Source: Phoronis australis
Taxonomy: Eukaryota > Phoronida > Phoronidae
Assembly: GCA_002633005.1 (NCBI GenBank)
Contig: NMRA01000308.1
Span: 438,305-502,304 of the forward strand
Direction: 5' to 3'
Length of the DNA stretch: 64,000 nt
This document shows, piece after piece, positions 55,301-64,000 of this stretch. Each line of letters starts with the position of its first letter. Positions within the stretch are counted from its first letter, which is position 1. The notes below the pieces were generated by a model, which did no database searches, was not told where the DNA came from, and was given only the letters and a program-made list of their open reading frames with translations. A program made the position numbers and the translations under genes.

Positions 55301-58300
55301 CAATGTCTTCAAAAACAACATAAGTCAAGGTTTGTGCTCTGTAAACTTTGAGAGAGGAACAATTGCGGAGTGCGTGGGCGAGTTGCCTCGGACTAAGTTG
55401 GAGGAGTCGGAGGATCGACTGAAAACAATGAAACCCCAGAAATAACAACGCTCCCTTAAAGGAAGTTCAACTGTAACCGGTTATTTGTTGGATTGGAATC
55501 GTAGGATGTGGGTGATGTATGAAATTCTTTTGTTTGATCCCACTTGCACTCCCGTTGCCGTTGGCTGCTAAGCCCTAACTAAGGCCTGACCGCTTTGAGT
55601 GCAATTTTCTACGTACCGCCGAATTAAATGTGTATGTATTTCAGGCTTTCTAGGTAATCTATGCATCAATTTTCATTTTTTTTGTAATTTTGTATCGTAA
55701 TCATAAGAATTGAAAATAATGCAAAGTAGTGCAGCAAATCAAGAATAGGCTCCTGCCACTCAGACTGCAAATTTTTCATCATTATCGCTATTTTAATTTT
55801 AGAAAATATTTTTTGTTGTATCTAATTGCCTTCATTGTTGTTGCTGAAATAGATATCAGGTACTGCTTAAGATGAGTGCATTTTGCCGACACGACACAGT
55901 AACTTTCGATCCGTTGAGGTATGGTTTAGATTGAAATGTGTATTTAGGGCTGTAAAAATTTCCTCTTTTTTTGTCATGGGTCATTCCAAGCCCTGATGCA
56001 TAAGCAAATAATTGAAAATAATTGAAAATTGTCTGCCTTTCGATACAACTCTACACAAACTGTCATGATGCCATTGACTTGTACAATGACTGGATCCTTA
56101 ATGTTCTATCTATTTCAGCTTCATCACAGGTAGCTACGACCGCACCTGCAAGGTGTGGGACACTGCCTCGGGGGAGGAACTGCACACTCTAGAGGGACAC
56201 AGAAATGTGGTCTACGCAATAGCTTTCAATAATCCATTTGGGTGGGTACTGTTTGGTTATGTTACGACTATCAATTGGGATGTACCTTACTTGTGACATA
56301 TATTGATTAGCTTGGCTGCTGTACTGTGATTTGGGACATAATCACCTATAGTCTTCAAGTTAGTACATCAGTGTATATGACTGGTGTACTGTGATTTGGG
56401 ACATAATCACCTATAGTCTTCAAGTTGGTACATCAGTGTATATGACTGGTGTACAAATATTTCATTTGGATCAGTCTGAGTAAAATTGAGCAGAATAAAA
56501 TTTGACGAGAATTTAATGTCATTAAAACTCCCATCTTCCATAAGTTGTAATGGTTACTGGTGCTAAACATTTCAGTATTCCATTACTCTGCTGCTAAATT
56601 TGTGGGGCAATTGTTTGCATAAGCATTGAGCACCATGAAATATATTGTCACTGTCACTGTACAATTTATTTTTTTTTGCCAATTCTTCAATAAACTGTTC
56701 TCTATTCATCAATTCTAAACAAGATAGCACAATTGTTTTCACATCTCAGTGATCATAAACAGCAGTTATGAGCACATTTTACTTCATTAACATTGTCATC
56801 TTTTCCTGAAACTTGTCACGATACGTACCAAAAATGAGTAAGTGGGGAGTGTGAGAGTTGCGAACGTTCTGTTTTGAAGTTGACGTTGGAATTTTCTTTG
56901 TTACAAAGGTGGGAGAATAATTCAAGTAAACGACGTTGACTAAGATCGTATTTCCTTCACACATTTCTTATCAGTGCTGTGCGTTATGTTTTTGCCATTG
57001 ATATAGCTGGAATTTACTGGAGATCATATTTAATTTGTGTAGCCAATTTTGGTGACAATTCTTTAATTTGGGACAAAAATTAAGTTAAAATTGCCACATT
57101 GTTGCAAATGTTCAAATTTGTACCTATTGTTGTTTGATAATAGCTACGCNGTACAATTTATTTTTTTTTTTTGCCAATTCTTCAATAAACTGTTCTCTAT
57201 TCATCAATTCTAAACAAGATAGCACAATTGTTTTCACATCTCAGTGATCATAAACAGCAGTTATGAGCACATTTTACTTCATTAAAATTGTCATCTTTTC
57301 CTGAAACTTGTCACGATACGTACCAAAAATGAGTAAGTGGGGAGTGTGAGAGTTGCGAACGTTCTGTTTTGAAGTTGACGTTGGAATTTTCTTTGTTACA
57401 AAGGTGGGAGAATAATTCAAGTAAATGACGTTGACTAAGATCGTATTTCCTTCACACATTTCTTATCAGTGCTGTGCGTTATGTTTTTGCCATTGATATA
57501 GCTGGAATTTACTGGAGATCATATTTAATTTGTGTAGCCAATTTTGGTGACAATTCTTTAATTTGGGACAAAAATTAAGTTAAAATTGCCACATTGTTGC
57601 AAATGTTCAAATTTGTACCTATTGTTGTTTGATAATAGCTACGCCTTACAAACCATGCTAAAAGCAAATTAAATTTTCCTGAAAAGTTATTTTTGTTGAG
57701 AAACAAGGCAAAATGAAATATCACCTGTCTGCTGTACTGTTTACCAATTTAAAGAGTTTTTATCGTGCTGCTGTCATTGCTTTGGAAGTGTTGGTTAAAC
57801 CAAACATGTCATGATTGTTGAAGGTTTCCTTAATTTGTGAATTTTCAGTGACAAAATTGCCACTGGCTCCTTTGACAAAACTTGTCGGTTATGGAGTGCT
57901 GAGACTGGGAAGTGTTATCATACATTCCGAGGCCATACAGCTGAAATTGTAAGTAGTCTGGCAATATATATGGAAGAAGGATTTGATTATCTTGTTGGCA
58001 CTGTTGTATGTAGCTGCAAAATTGTTTCAAGTGGAAGTGTAAAGCTGTCAATGCAACAATGTTATCAAATCCTCTGTAAGACTAAGATTCTATGACTATT
58101 AGTAGCAATGATTGTATCCTGTCTGGAGAATAGTTTTCCCTCTACAAACACACAAATTTCAGTCTGTCACGTCTAAGTCTGTCGCAGAAGAAACAACCTA
58201 CGGTAAAATCTCACCAATTTTGAACAAAAAGAATATTATTGATAAAATTGCCTAATTATTTTAATGTTTCAAAGGCTTCTAACATTGTTGTGGATGCCCA

Positions 58301-61300
58301 TCACTTTTGTTTTGTGTTTTTTCTTGACCATAAATTGCTAATAAGACATGGGCACAATGGAGCTTAATTGACTCTGGCCTGTTACTGCCTTCCAGGGAAT
58401 AATTAAAAAATTAGGCATGTCCATCTTGAGTGTCATCCTCACTATGCATCACTTTTCTAAGGCAATAGCATGTGTACAGTCAATTCAATCTAGTTATTTT
58501 AGAAATTTACCTGAAGGACAAGCTTTTTTTTATCAGTCACATTTGACGCAAGCGAGGTTCAGGATATAACATAATTTTTAATTCAACTCTTGTGAAAAAA
58601 GAACTTTTGAATTGATGAAAATGACAACCTACCACCAGCTAGAAAGAATTTTAGTAACTAGTTGGTCAACTAATTTTAGGTAATATTTATTATTATGAAA
58701 GAAATGATCAGAGTATGTGTCAGTTAATATAGAGTGTACAACACACACAAAACGTATAGTACCCCAAAGGTATTTATATGCAAACTACTGCTACAGAAAT
58801 GAACAACAGGCACACGTCTTGATCATGTTCTCTGTCTCTTCTATTAGGTATGTCTGGCCTTCAACCCACAGAGCACTGTCTTAGCATCGGGTAGTATGGA
58901 TACCACAGCTAAACTTTGGGACATTGAAAAGGGTTTCGAAATATGTACGCTAAGTGTAAGTTACACTATGTTATTAAAAGACTATTTTTGGGAATGTCTA
59001 AGACATTTGTAATACCAAGTTGTGTTTTCAAAAGATCTCAGCTGTGTACCTTTGATTTTTCAAGAGTGAAATGTTCACTGAATACATTAATTGCATTTGT
59101 TAGCTTTTTTACCAGATAGGAGCTGATGTACACTGTCTTGATATTTTCAATTTGTCTTCCTGTTCAGTATTTTCCCTTTTCTTGAAACTGTGCTTCTGCT
59201 TACTTGTAACATCGTAGACAAATTAAGAGTGACATATTCCAAAATTTTCTTCAGGGGCTTTCAGCTTTTACTTGGCAATAAGGAAAATAATTGAACTCCA
59301 GACGTTGAGGAGGCTTGTCTAAAATAATGGCAAATCCTTTCAAATCCCACTTGGATTGTGTATTATTTTCCCCTGCAGTACTGTGTGCTTTGTAACAACT
59401 GTGTCACATTCTGCTTTACAGGGTCATTCGGCCGAGATTATCTCACTCTCATTCAACTCGTCAGGTAGTAAGCTAATCACAGGCTCGTTTGATCACACAG
59501 TCTCTGTCTGGGATGCTCACACGGGAACGTGAGTAGACCTAATTGTACTGTGTAGTTAACTCATCTCATTTGGTCTGACCTACAGGATGTTTAAAGCAGT
59601 AATTGCAGCACACTTTGAATTAATTTGTTGTTACATCTCTCTACACCATGTGTAATCAAGTTGTGGTACACCCATGATAATGTTGCAGTAACTCCATCTG
59701 TTGTTAGTGAAGACAATATTTTATCCCTTCAGCTTAACACTGTGTTTGCTTGAGGCTTTATCTGTTGTGCATATTACAGTCGCATTCACACACTAATAGG
59801 ACATCGGGCTGAAATCAGCAGTGCACAGTTTAACTGGGACTGTTCACTCATTGCAACTGGCTCTATGGACAAGACATGCAAGATTTGGGATGCAACCACA
59901 GGTAGGTTTTGTTGGGATCGAAACACCAGGCTTGGGTTTGGTTGTGGATTTTTATGCGCCCACATATTCATATGTGGACGCATTATGCCGTCATCTCCGT
60001 CTGTCCGTCCGGGCGGCGTCCGTCCAGCACCCGTTGCTCTATCTCTAAAACCCTTTGACATACGTTCATGAAATTTGGCACATATGTTCCATTCATGAAT
60101 GGGATGGCATGAGCGAACTTTCGGACGGATCCGACTACCGGTGTGCCGCCTAGTGGCAATTTTAGTTTTTTACGCTTACCTTTTGTATCTTCAAAAGTCC
60201 TCAACGGATTTTCATGAAATTTGGTATGTAGGCACCTATTAGTGAGATGATGCTATCCTCCTTTTCAGATAGATTCGACGTAGTTTGCACCACCTAGTGG
60301 CCATTTTTACTGTTTTCGAGTCTGATTTTTTTTCGTCCACCCCTCTATCAACCAAACCGCTCAAAGGATGATTTTGAAAATTGGCATGTATGTGCTTACT
60401 ATGAAGAGAACGGTTGGCGATGATTTTCCGACGATTTCGACTACGGCGCCTCCTAGTGGCAGTTTTGTTTTTGTTTGTTATGGCTGTATCTCCTAAACCG
60501 TTCGCAGGATCTTTACTTAATTTAGCAAGTGTATTAATATGATGTTGACTGCGGATGACGACGATTTTTGGACAGATCTGATTACTGCTGTGCCCCCTAG
60601 TGGCAATTTTAGTTTTTTACGTTTAACTCAGTATCTTCAAAGGTAGTCAACAGATTTTCATAAAATTTTAAATATAGGCATCTGTTGGTGTGATGACGTT
60701 ATCTTCCTGTTTTTGAATGGAATCGAGGTATTTTGCACCATCTAGTGGCCATTTTTGCTGTTTTCAAACCTTGTTTTTGGTGTCCACCACTGTATCAACC
60801 AAATCCTTTGAAAATTGGTATATATGTTCTCAGTGTGAAGACGACCTTTGATGATGGTGACTGACTACTGTGGCGCCTCCTAGTGGTAGTTTTGTTTTGC
60901 GCCCATAGTTGTATCTCTTAAACCCACTGCAGGATCTTTACTAAATTTAGTAAGTGTATTTATATGAAGATAACAACAGATGACTTTCAGGCGGATGTAA
61001 CAGACACTGTGCCCACAAGTGGCAATTTCATTTTATTCTGTTTTCCTTTGTTTCTCTGAAGTTCCTTGACAGATTTTTATGAAATATGGCATGTTCCTAT
61101 TTTTGGATGGATTGTATGTTTTTGTGCCATCTAGTGGCCATTTTTATGATACAAATACATCACCCTAAAAGCACACCATTTGCAATGCATTTGTGGGCAC
61201 ATTTCAGCGCTCCGCGTTGCTCTTGTTTGAGTGTTGGTTTTCTAACCTTGCCTCTCCCCGTTGGACACAACTGACTGGTTGCCCCTTTGTCAAATCCTAC

Positions 61301-62995
61301 GGTCATGAGTCTGTAGGTTTGGTCAAATAATAGAAACAATGGCACTGGTGGACTCGGAGCAATGCTCTTTACATAATATAGAAACCAAATTTACTTGTAT
61401 TACCATTCAAGATTTGTTCAAGATAGGCTTGAAGGCTCCTAAGAACGTGCCATGAAACTAACTCTGGATTTTGATCACTTACCTCTATGAAACGAGCAGG
61501 TTTCAACTTGTTTCAAACTCAGCGCCGTGGGAAGTGGTTTATGGGCATGTAAGAAACTGACACTTGATTTTTGCTTGAGACCGTTCTTGGTGCTTAAAAT
61601 GACAGCTTTGACCAGCCAATATTGAAACCTGGTGTTGAGCTCTCAGTTCTTATCAACTTGCACAATTACTGCTACTGTGGCTGTTTACACTGAACTATTT
61701 GAGAATAATTTCTTGATCTTAATGGAAAGTAATTTTTTGTGACAAAGTCTTCTAATCAGTTTATGTTAAAGAGACGTTTTCCCATTTTCGCGTGGATTCA
61801 ACGTATTCTCTGCTGGCAGGATCTTCATGAAAATTGGCATACTGAGAAGACCACTGCAGAAGTTGATTTTTGGATGGGTCTGACTATTGTGGTGCCCCTA
61901 GTGGCACTTTTGATTTTTATGTCTGGCTCTGTTTCCTTAACCCATTGTAGGGTATTTGTGAAATCAGGCATGTAAATTCAGGCATGTGCATTCCTAAGAA
62001 TTTGACAAAGGATGACAATGACTATGGACAGATCTGACTATTGGTGTGCCACATTGGGCAATTGGTGTGCCACATTGGGCAATTGGTGTGCCACATTGGG
62101 CAATTGGTGTGCCCCATCTGACTATTGGTGTGCCACATTGGGCAATTGGTGTGCCCCGTCTGACTATTGGTGTGCCACATTGGGCAATTGGTGTGCCCCA
62201 TCTGACTATTAGTGTGCCACATTGGGCAATTGGTGTGCCCCATCTGACTATTGGTGTGCCACATTGGGCAATTGGTGTGCCCCATTGGGCAATTGGTGTG
62301 CCCCATTGGGCAATTCTTTTATACATTTTCTACTATTTGTTAATGTTTTTATTCAGGAGACAACTATGTCCTTTATTTTTTTGATGAATTGGACATGTTC
62401 TGTGCCACCTGTTGGCAGTTCCTATAATTTTTTAGTCTGTTTTTGGCTTATGCCATTCTAACTGCCAAGGCACTCTTACTATCATGAATTTTGCCATATG
62501 TGTCCCCATAGACATTTACCATAAAAGTTGTGTCATGAGTCTCTTTCCATGTACTCAGCCCTACAGTTGTTACTTATATATTGAATTATCTTTAAAAATG
62601 CTGGTTGATTTCCAACATATACAAGATGGTTATTCAAGCAGAACCAGTTCACACTGCTTGTAAATTATCTGTGTTTAGTATAGCACAAGTTATGAGAGCA
62701 AATAAAATGTAAAGTACCTGTTTTCAGTATAGCACAAGTAAAAAGTCAGACAGGCTTTACACCCAGCCCAGGTATTACACCTTGATGCTGTGTGATGTAG
62801 TTGTGGAGGTGTACATTTGCAGGGCGTAATATTGGCACTCTTCGTGGGCATGAGGATGAGGTACTGGACGTTGCCTTTGACTACACTGGTAAATACTTAT
62901 TGACTGCATCAGCCGACAGTACAGCTCGATGCTACAACGCGGTCACACACGGTCTAGTCTCAAAAATGGAGGGGCACGAGGGTGAAATATCTAAG
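43358..62995 (+). CDS. DAW1: Dynein assembly factor with WD repeats 1, 5' part (11 exons)
   Basis: Seen: exons 43358-43397, 47054-47126, 48534-48625, 51995-52047, 54573-54631, 56119-56241, 57849-57948, 58848-58955, 59422-59528, 59780-59901 and 62823-62995 join in phase to 350 codons without a stop. N terminus: [23 protein letters not shown], then [24 protein letters not shown]...FYLFK and [18 protein letters not shown]. Six full WD repeats follow ([59 protein letters not shown]) and the seventh begins EGHEGEISK. This agrees almost residue for residue with vertebrate DAW1/WDR69, about 415 residues and eight WD repeats. Known: DAW1 works in cytoplasmic preassembly or transport of outer-arm dyneins for motile cilia. 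About 65 residues lie beyond the window. Confidence 0.96.
44322..44355 (+). CDS. Possible alternative first exon of DAW1
   Basis: ATGGCGGACGACCTTTGG gives [11 protein letters not shown] plus one base (G) before a GTAACC donor: the same phase as exon 1, so splicing to exon 2 would give [19 protein letters not shown]. The start lies within AACAAGATGGCGGAC, a good Kozak context and a YY1-like AAGATGGCGGM site, as at many TATA-less promoters. No protein homology supports it. Confidence 0.3.
44356..47053 (+). other. Large DAW1 intron, nothing firmly recognised
   Basis: Several minus-strand ORFs of 70-97 codons (44425-44637, 45390-45680, 45854-46069, 46272-46553) follow one another. One at 45390-45680 reads [20 protein letters not shown], faintly like an RNase H-type stretch of BEL/Pao retrotransposons. 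This is too weak to call. Confidence 0.35.
47054..47126 (+). CDS. DAW1 exon 2
   Basis: Acceptor TTTTAACAG, donor GTGAGT. Encodes [20 protein letters not shown] then LRP, matching IMLEYEKGGELKTKSIDLLEL of the vertebrate protein. Confidence 0.93.
47127..48533 (+). other. DAW1 intron 2
   Basis: Contains a local 32-bp direct repeat (CTGAAATGGCTGGTCAGATT at 47678 and 47714) and diverged GGCGTT-type pieces near 47230-47330. Nothing else seen. Confidence 0.5.
48534..48625 (+). CDS. DAW1 exon 3
   Basis: Acceptor ATATTTCAG. Encodes [20 protein letters not shown] then [10 protein letters not shown] plus C. The donor C|GTATCC was chosen because it gives the conserved QRLQEK when joined to exon 4. Confidence 0.9.
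48771..50771 (+). mobile_element. TTAA-flanked DNA element, intact copy (about 2.0 kb)
   Basis: TTAA at 48767-48770 and 50772-50775; ends AGTCCTTCTCTCACG and GAGAGAAGGAC are inverted repeats. Matches the gapped copy at 34291-35500 at both ends. The interior has no convincing transposase; an ORF at 49362-49820 has no recognised similarity. Both ends carry start-like or YY1-like ATGGCGGC (right side, near 50532). Non-autonomous element, inferred. Confidence 0.78.
50850..51030 (+). repeat. Dispersed repeat, related copies at 53635-53835 and 56810-56965
   Basis: Shares GACGACCTTCAAAACAAACG-like and AACAACATGTGTGTTC-like segments, then TTTTTCTC.TGTTG.GG.ACGAT and TTTGGACTTAATC, with 53700-53835. 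The copy at 56810 is inverted. Class unknown. Confidence 0.6.
51090..51330 (+). mobile_element. Fragment related to the GGCGGTTAA transposon interior
   Basis: GAGTGACAGGTGACTCGTAA and AACAAAGTTTGGTAAGTCGA match segments of 32.7-33.0 kb. A short AT microsatellite is at 51250-51270. Confidence 0.5.
51755..51935 (+). repeat. About 33-bp imperfect tandem repeat, 5 copies
   Basis: Copies of GCTCTCTACAGTCCTGA(GA)AAAGTGTAC with variable spacing, just upstream of DAW1 exon 4. Confidence 0.8.
51995..52047 (+). CDS. DAW1 exon 4 (53 bp)
   Basis: Acceptor GATAAACAG, donor GTAAGT. Encodes [18 protein letters not shown], matching the vertebrate RLQEK...FYLFK, and fits the phases of exons 3 and 5. Confidence 0.9.
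52048..54572 (+). other. DAW1 intron 4
   Basis: Holds a dispersed repeat copy at 53635-53835 (see 50850-51030). Otherwise no gene, array or RNA gene seen. Confidence 0.5.
54573..54631 (+). CDS. DAW1 exon 5
   Basis: Encodes [19 protein letters not shown] plus two bases, the start of WD repeat 1. Donor GTAAGT. Confidence 0.94.
54873..55995 (+). mobile_element. hAT-like TIR element of about 1.1 kb
   Basis: Ends CAAGGCTTGGAAT and ATTCCAAGCCCTG are inverted repeats starting with CARGGC, as in many hAT elements; ATGCAT lies directly outside on both sides (54867-54872, 55996-56001). Contains an 81-codon ORF (55200-55445, [20 protein letters not shown]) of unknown function. No transposase is visible; superfamily is an inference. 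Confidence 0.6.
56119..56241 (+). CDS. DAW1 exon 6 (WD1 end, WD2 start)
   Basis: Encodes [20 protein letters not shown], then [20 protein letters not shown]. Acceptor TATTTCAG, donor GTGGGT. Confidence 0.96.
56324..56455 (+). repeat. 65-bp direct duplication
   Basis: Two adjacent copies of TGTACTGTGATTTGGGACAT..GTGTATATGACTGG with one difference (TTAGT/TTGGT). Confidence 0.93.
56659..57149 (+). repeat. Segment duplicated across the N at 57150, copy 1
   Basis: About 491 bp repeated almost exactly at 57151-57644. Differences seen: T-run length, ATTAACATTG/ATTAAAATTG and GTAAACGACG/GTAAATGACG. The junction is a single N. Most likely two alleles placed in series by the assembler. Confidence 0.9.
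57151..57644 (+). repeat. Segment duplicated across the N at 57150, copy 2
   Basis: Second copy of the preceding segment. Its right flank continues into the intron toward exon 7. Confidence 0.9.
57849..57948 (+). CDS. DAW1 exon 7 (WD2-WD3)
   Basis: Encodes [20 protein letters not shown] then [13 protein letters not shown], donor GTAAGT. Nearly identical to the vertebrate sequence. Confidence 0.97.
57949..58847 (+). other. DAW1 intron 7
   Basis: AT-rich, no feature seen. Confidence 0.6.
58848..58955 (+). CDS. DAW1 exon 8 (WD3)
   Basis: Encodes [20 protein letters not shown], then [16 protein letters not shown]. 36 codons, phase 0 at both ends. Confidence 0.97.
58956..59421 (+). other. DAW1 intron 8
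   Basis: No feature seen. Confidence 0.6.
59422..59528 (+). CDS. DAW1 exon 9 (WD4)
   Basis: Encodes [20 protein letters not shown] then [15 protein letters not shown] plus two bases. Donor GTGAGT. Confidence 0.97.
59780..59901 (+). CDS. DAW1 exon 10 (WD5)
   Basis: Encodes [20 protein letters not shown] then [20 protein letters not shown], donor GTAGGT. A tandem-repeat transposon starts 46 bp downstream. Confidence 0.97.
59948..61227 (+). mobile_element. HINE-like element, 8 subunits, in DAW1 intron 10
   Basis: Left end TTTTTATGCGCCCACATATT then CATATGTGGACGCAT; right end GTGGGCACATTTCAGCGCTC then CGCGTTGCTCTTGTT. Motifs near 60140 (B), 60287 (A), 60443 (C), 60589 (B), 60737 (A), 60867 (C), 61009 (B) and 61124 (A). 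Confidence 0.78.
61740..62460 (+). mobile_element. Degraded HINE-like fragment containing a secondary minisatellite
   Basis: Subunit-like text (TTCATGAAAATTGGCATACT; GTGGTGCCCCTAGTGGCAC near 61890; GGACAGATCTGACTATTGGT at 62029) continues after the 21-bp array into an A-like GTGCCACCTGTTGGCAGTT at 62403. No ends seen. Confidence 0.6.
62037..62312 (+). repeat. 21-bp minisatellite (ATTGGTGTGCCACATTGGGCA)
   Basis: About 13 units, some alternating with a CTGACTATTGGTGTGCC form. It grew inside the B-type subunit of the surrounding element. All six-frame ORFs here are products of the array. Confidence 0.93.
62823..62995 (+). CDS. DAW1 exon 11 (WD6, start of WD7)
   Basis: Encodes [40 protein letters not shown], then [17 protein letters not shown], donor GTAGGT. 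In WD6 the usual final Trp position is Tyr (ARCYNA), as in vertebrate DAW1 (ARVYNA). Confidence 0.96.
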
Positions 62996-63082
62996 GTAGG
63001 TTCGACATTTTGTTGTGGTTTTGGGCGTGCTATCAGATTCTGAAAGTTCTGATGAAAGTTTAAAAGCTGGGGTTGGGAAACC

Positions 63083-63320
63083 TTTTTATGGGTGCGTATT
63101 ACTGTCATCTCAGTCTGACATCTGGCATCCTATGCTACCCCTTTTGTCTGGTTTAGAATCATGATGGTGTCTGTGATTTTGGCGTCGGCTCCTCTAAGTG
63201 CCATACCCTTTGAATCGTAATTGTGAAGTTTGTTAGATATGCTCTGAAAAGACGATGGCTGAATTTGATCAAGACCAGCTGCTGTTGTGCCCTCTGGTGA
63301 AAATTTATATTTCATTGAGT
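63083..63320 (+). mobile_element. HINE-like fragment, left end, degraded
   Basis: TTTTTATGGGTGCGTATTAC then TGTCATCTCAGTCTGACATC resembles the left end; TTTTGGCGTCGGCTCCTCTA resembles the segment joining C and B subunits. Confidence 0.5.
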
Positions 63321-63642
63321 CTACCTCAGCATAAGTTTTTTGTCAGATCTTCATTTAATGTGGCACATGTGATCCTATCCAAGGAGACGTTCCTTTGTTG
63401 GAATTTATCCGACATGTACAGCATACCTTCATGGCACTAAGTTCCTATCAAACATGGGTGGCCCTTCCTAGTTTGGAATGGATCTGAACTCTGCTGCACT
63501 CCTGGGGCAACTTAATAAATTACATCCATCACTTTAGATACATGTGACTATGTAACTGGGATTATGTATGTTTTAGAGACCTAACAGCGCCAGTTAATGT
63601 CCAAATGAATTTGCAGTTCTGTGTCGACTAGTAACCAATACT

Positions 63643-63808
63643 TTTTATGCGCCCACATATTTATGTGTGGACGCATTATGCCGTCATCTCTGTGCGTGCG
63701 TCCATCTGGGCGGCGTCCGTCTGGCGTCCGCTGTTCTATGTCCAAAACCCTTTGATTTACGTTCATGAAATTTGGCACATATGTTCCATTTATGAATGGG
63801 ACGGCATA
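63643..63808 (+). mobile_element. HINE-like fragment, left end, sharply truncated
   Basis: TTTTTATGCGCCCACATATT, the left palindrome and GCCGTCATCTCTGTGCG are well kept up to GGGACGGCATAG at 63808, where the match ends abruptly before the first motif. Confidence 0.75.
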
Positions 63809-64000
63809 GACTCTATTCACGCGGCGGACATTAAAATCCAAAGCGAGGCTCACTGCGATAAACAAAGCGGAAATTTACATTGCGTGAGTTAAATGGCCGG
63901 TCTTTGGAGTCCAACCTGAATATTAAATCTTAAAAAATGTGTCAATAATTAACCCCAGAGACGTAGAAAAATACAGTTAAAGAACAAGTCAATGCACCAA

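Larger units (their letters stand above)
62996..64000 (+). other. DAW1 intron 11, runs off the window
   Basis: No match to the remaining DAW1 exons (family: [20 protein letters not shown]) before the end. Contains two HINE-like fragments. Confidence 0.7.

Noticed and set aside
62012-62384. ORFs on both strands reading GVPHWAI or GTPIAQC repeats
   Set aside because: Translation of the 21-bp array.

Overview
This is nuclear DNA from an animal. Three protein-coding genes with many introns and GT..AG splice sites are spread over 64 kb and separated by long non-coding stretches full of minisatellites and transposon copies. The DNA is AT-rich and comes from a draft assembly: there is a 645-base N run at 34497-35141 and single N's at 1050, 37981 and 57150. 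Protein similarity (an FMR1/FXR-family RNA-binding protein, an SLC16-type transporter, and the ciliary dynein assembly factor DAW1) indicates a metazoan with motile cilia. The repeat content suggests a marine invertebrate. I cannot fix the phylum from the sequence alone.

Layout. (1) 1-11.9 kb, + strand: the 3' half of an FMR1/FXR-family gene, seven exons from the end of a KH domain to the stop codon at 11668-11670. Its introns carry a tandem-repeat transposon (2995-4742) and a decayed P2X7 'ball'-domain coding fragment (about 8853-9215). (2) 11.9-18.4 kb: gene-poor space between two convergent genes, with 16-bp, 57-bp and 13-bp tandem arrays and a small MITE. (3) 18.4-36.4 kb, - strand: a complete coding region for an SLC16/MCT-like 12-TM transporter (six coding exons, 537 codons predicted). 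Its introns hold 42-bp and 26-bp minisatellites, a 2.5-kb TIR transposon, an inverted partial copy of it, several tandem-repeat transposons and a gapped TTAA-type element. (4) 36.4-43.3 kb: probable upstream part of the transporter plus intergenic space. (5) 43.36-63.0 kb, + strand: DAW1, eleven exons (350 codons) from the start codon to the beginning of the seventh WD repeat; the 3' end lies outside the window.

The three genes have no obvious common pathway. The FXR-family gene and the transporter are convergent; the transporter and DAW1 are divergent.

The most unusual content is a family of Helentron/HINE-like elements. Its core is a tandem array of about 145-bp subunits in a strict three-type cycle. 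Each subunit carries a near-perfect match to the CTCF-binding consensus (core CCACTAGGNGGC). Every copy or fragment seen lies in the sense orientation of the gene that hosts it, so the motif always points against transcription. Other points of interest are a possible alternative first exon of DAW1 that keeps the reading phase, long inverted repeats flanking transporter exons 2 and 3, and two likely assembly duplications at single-N joins.
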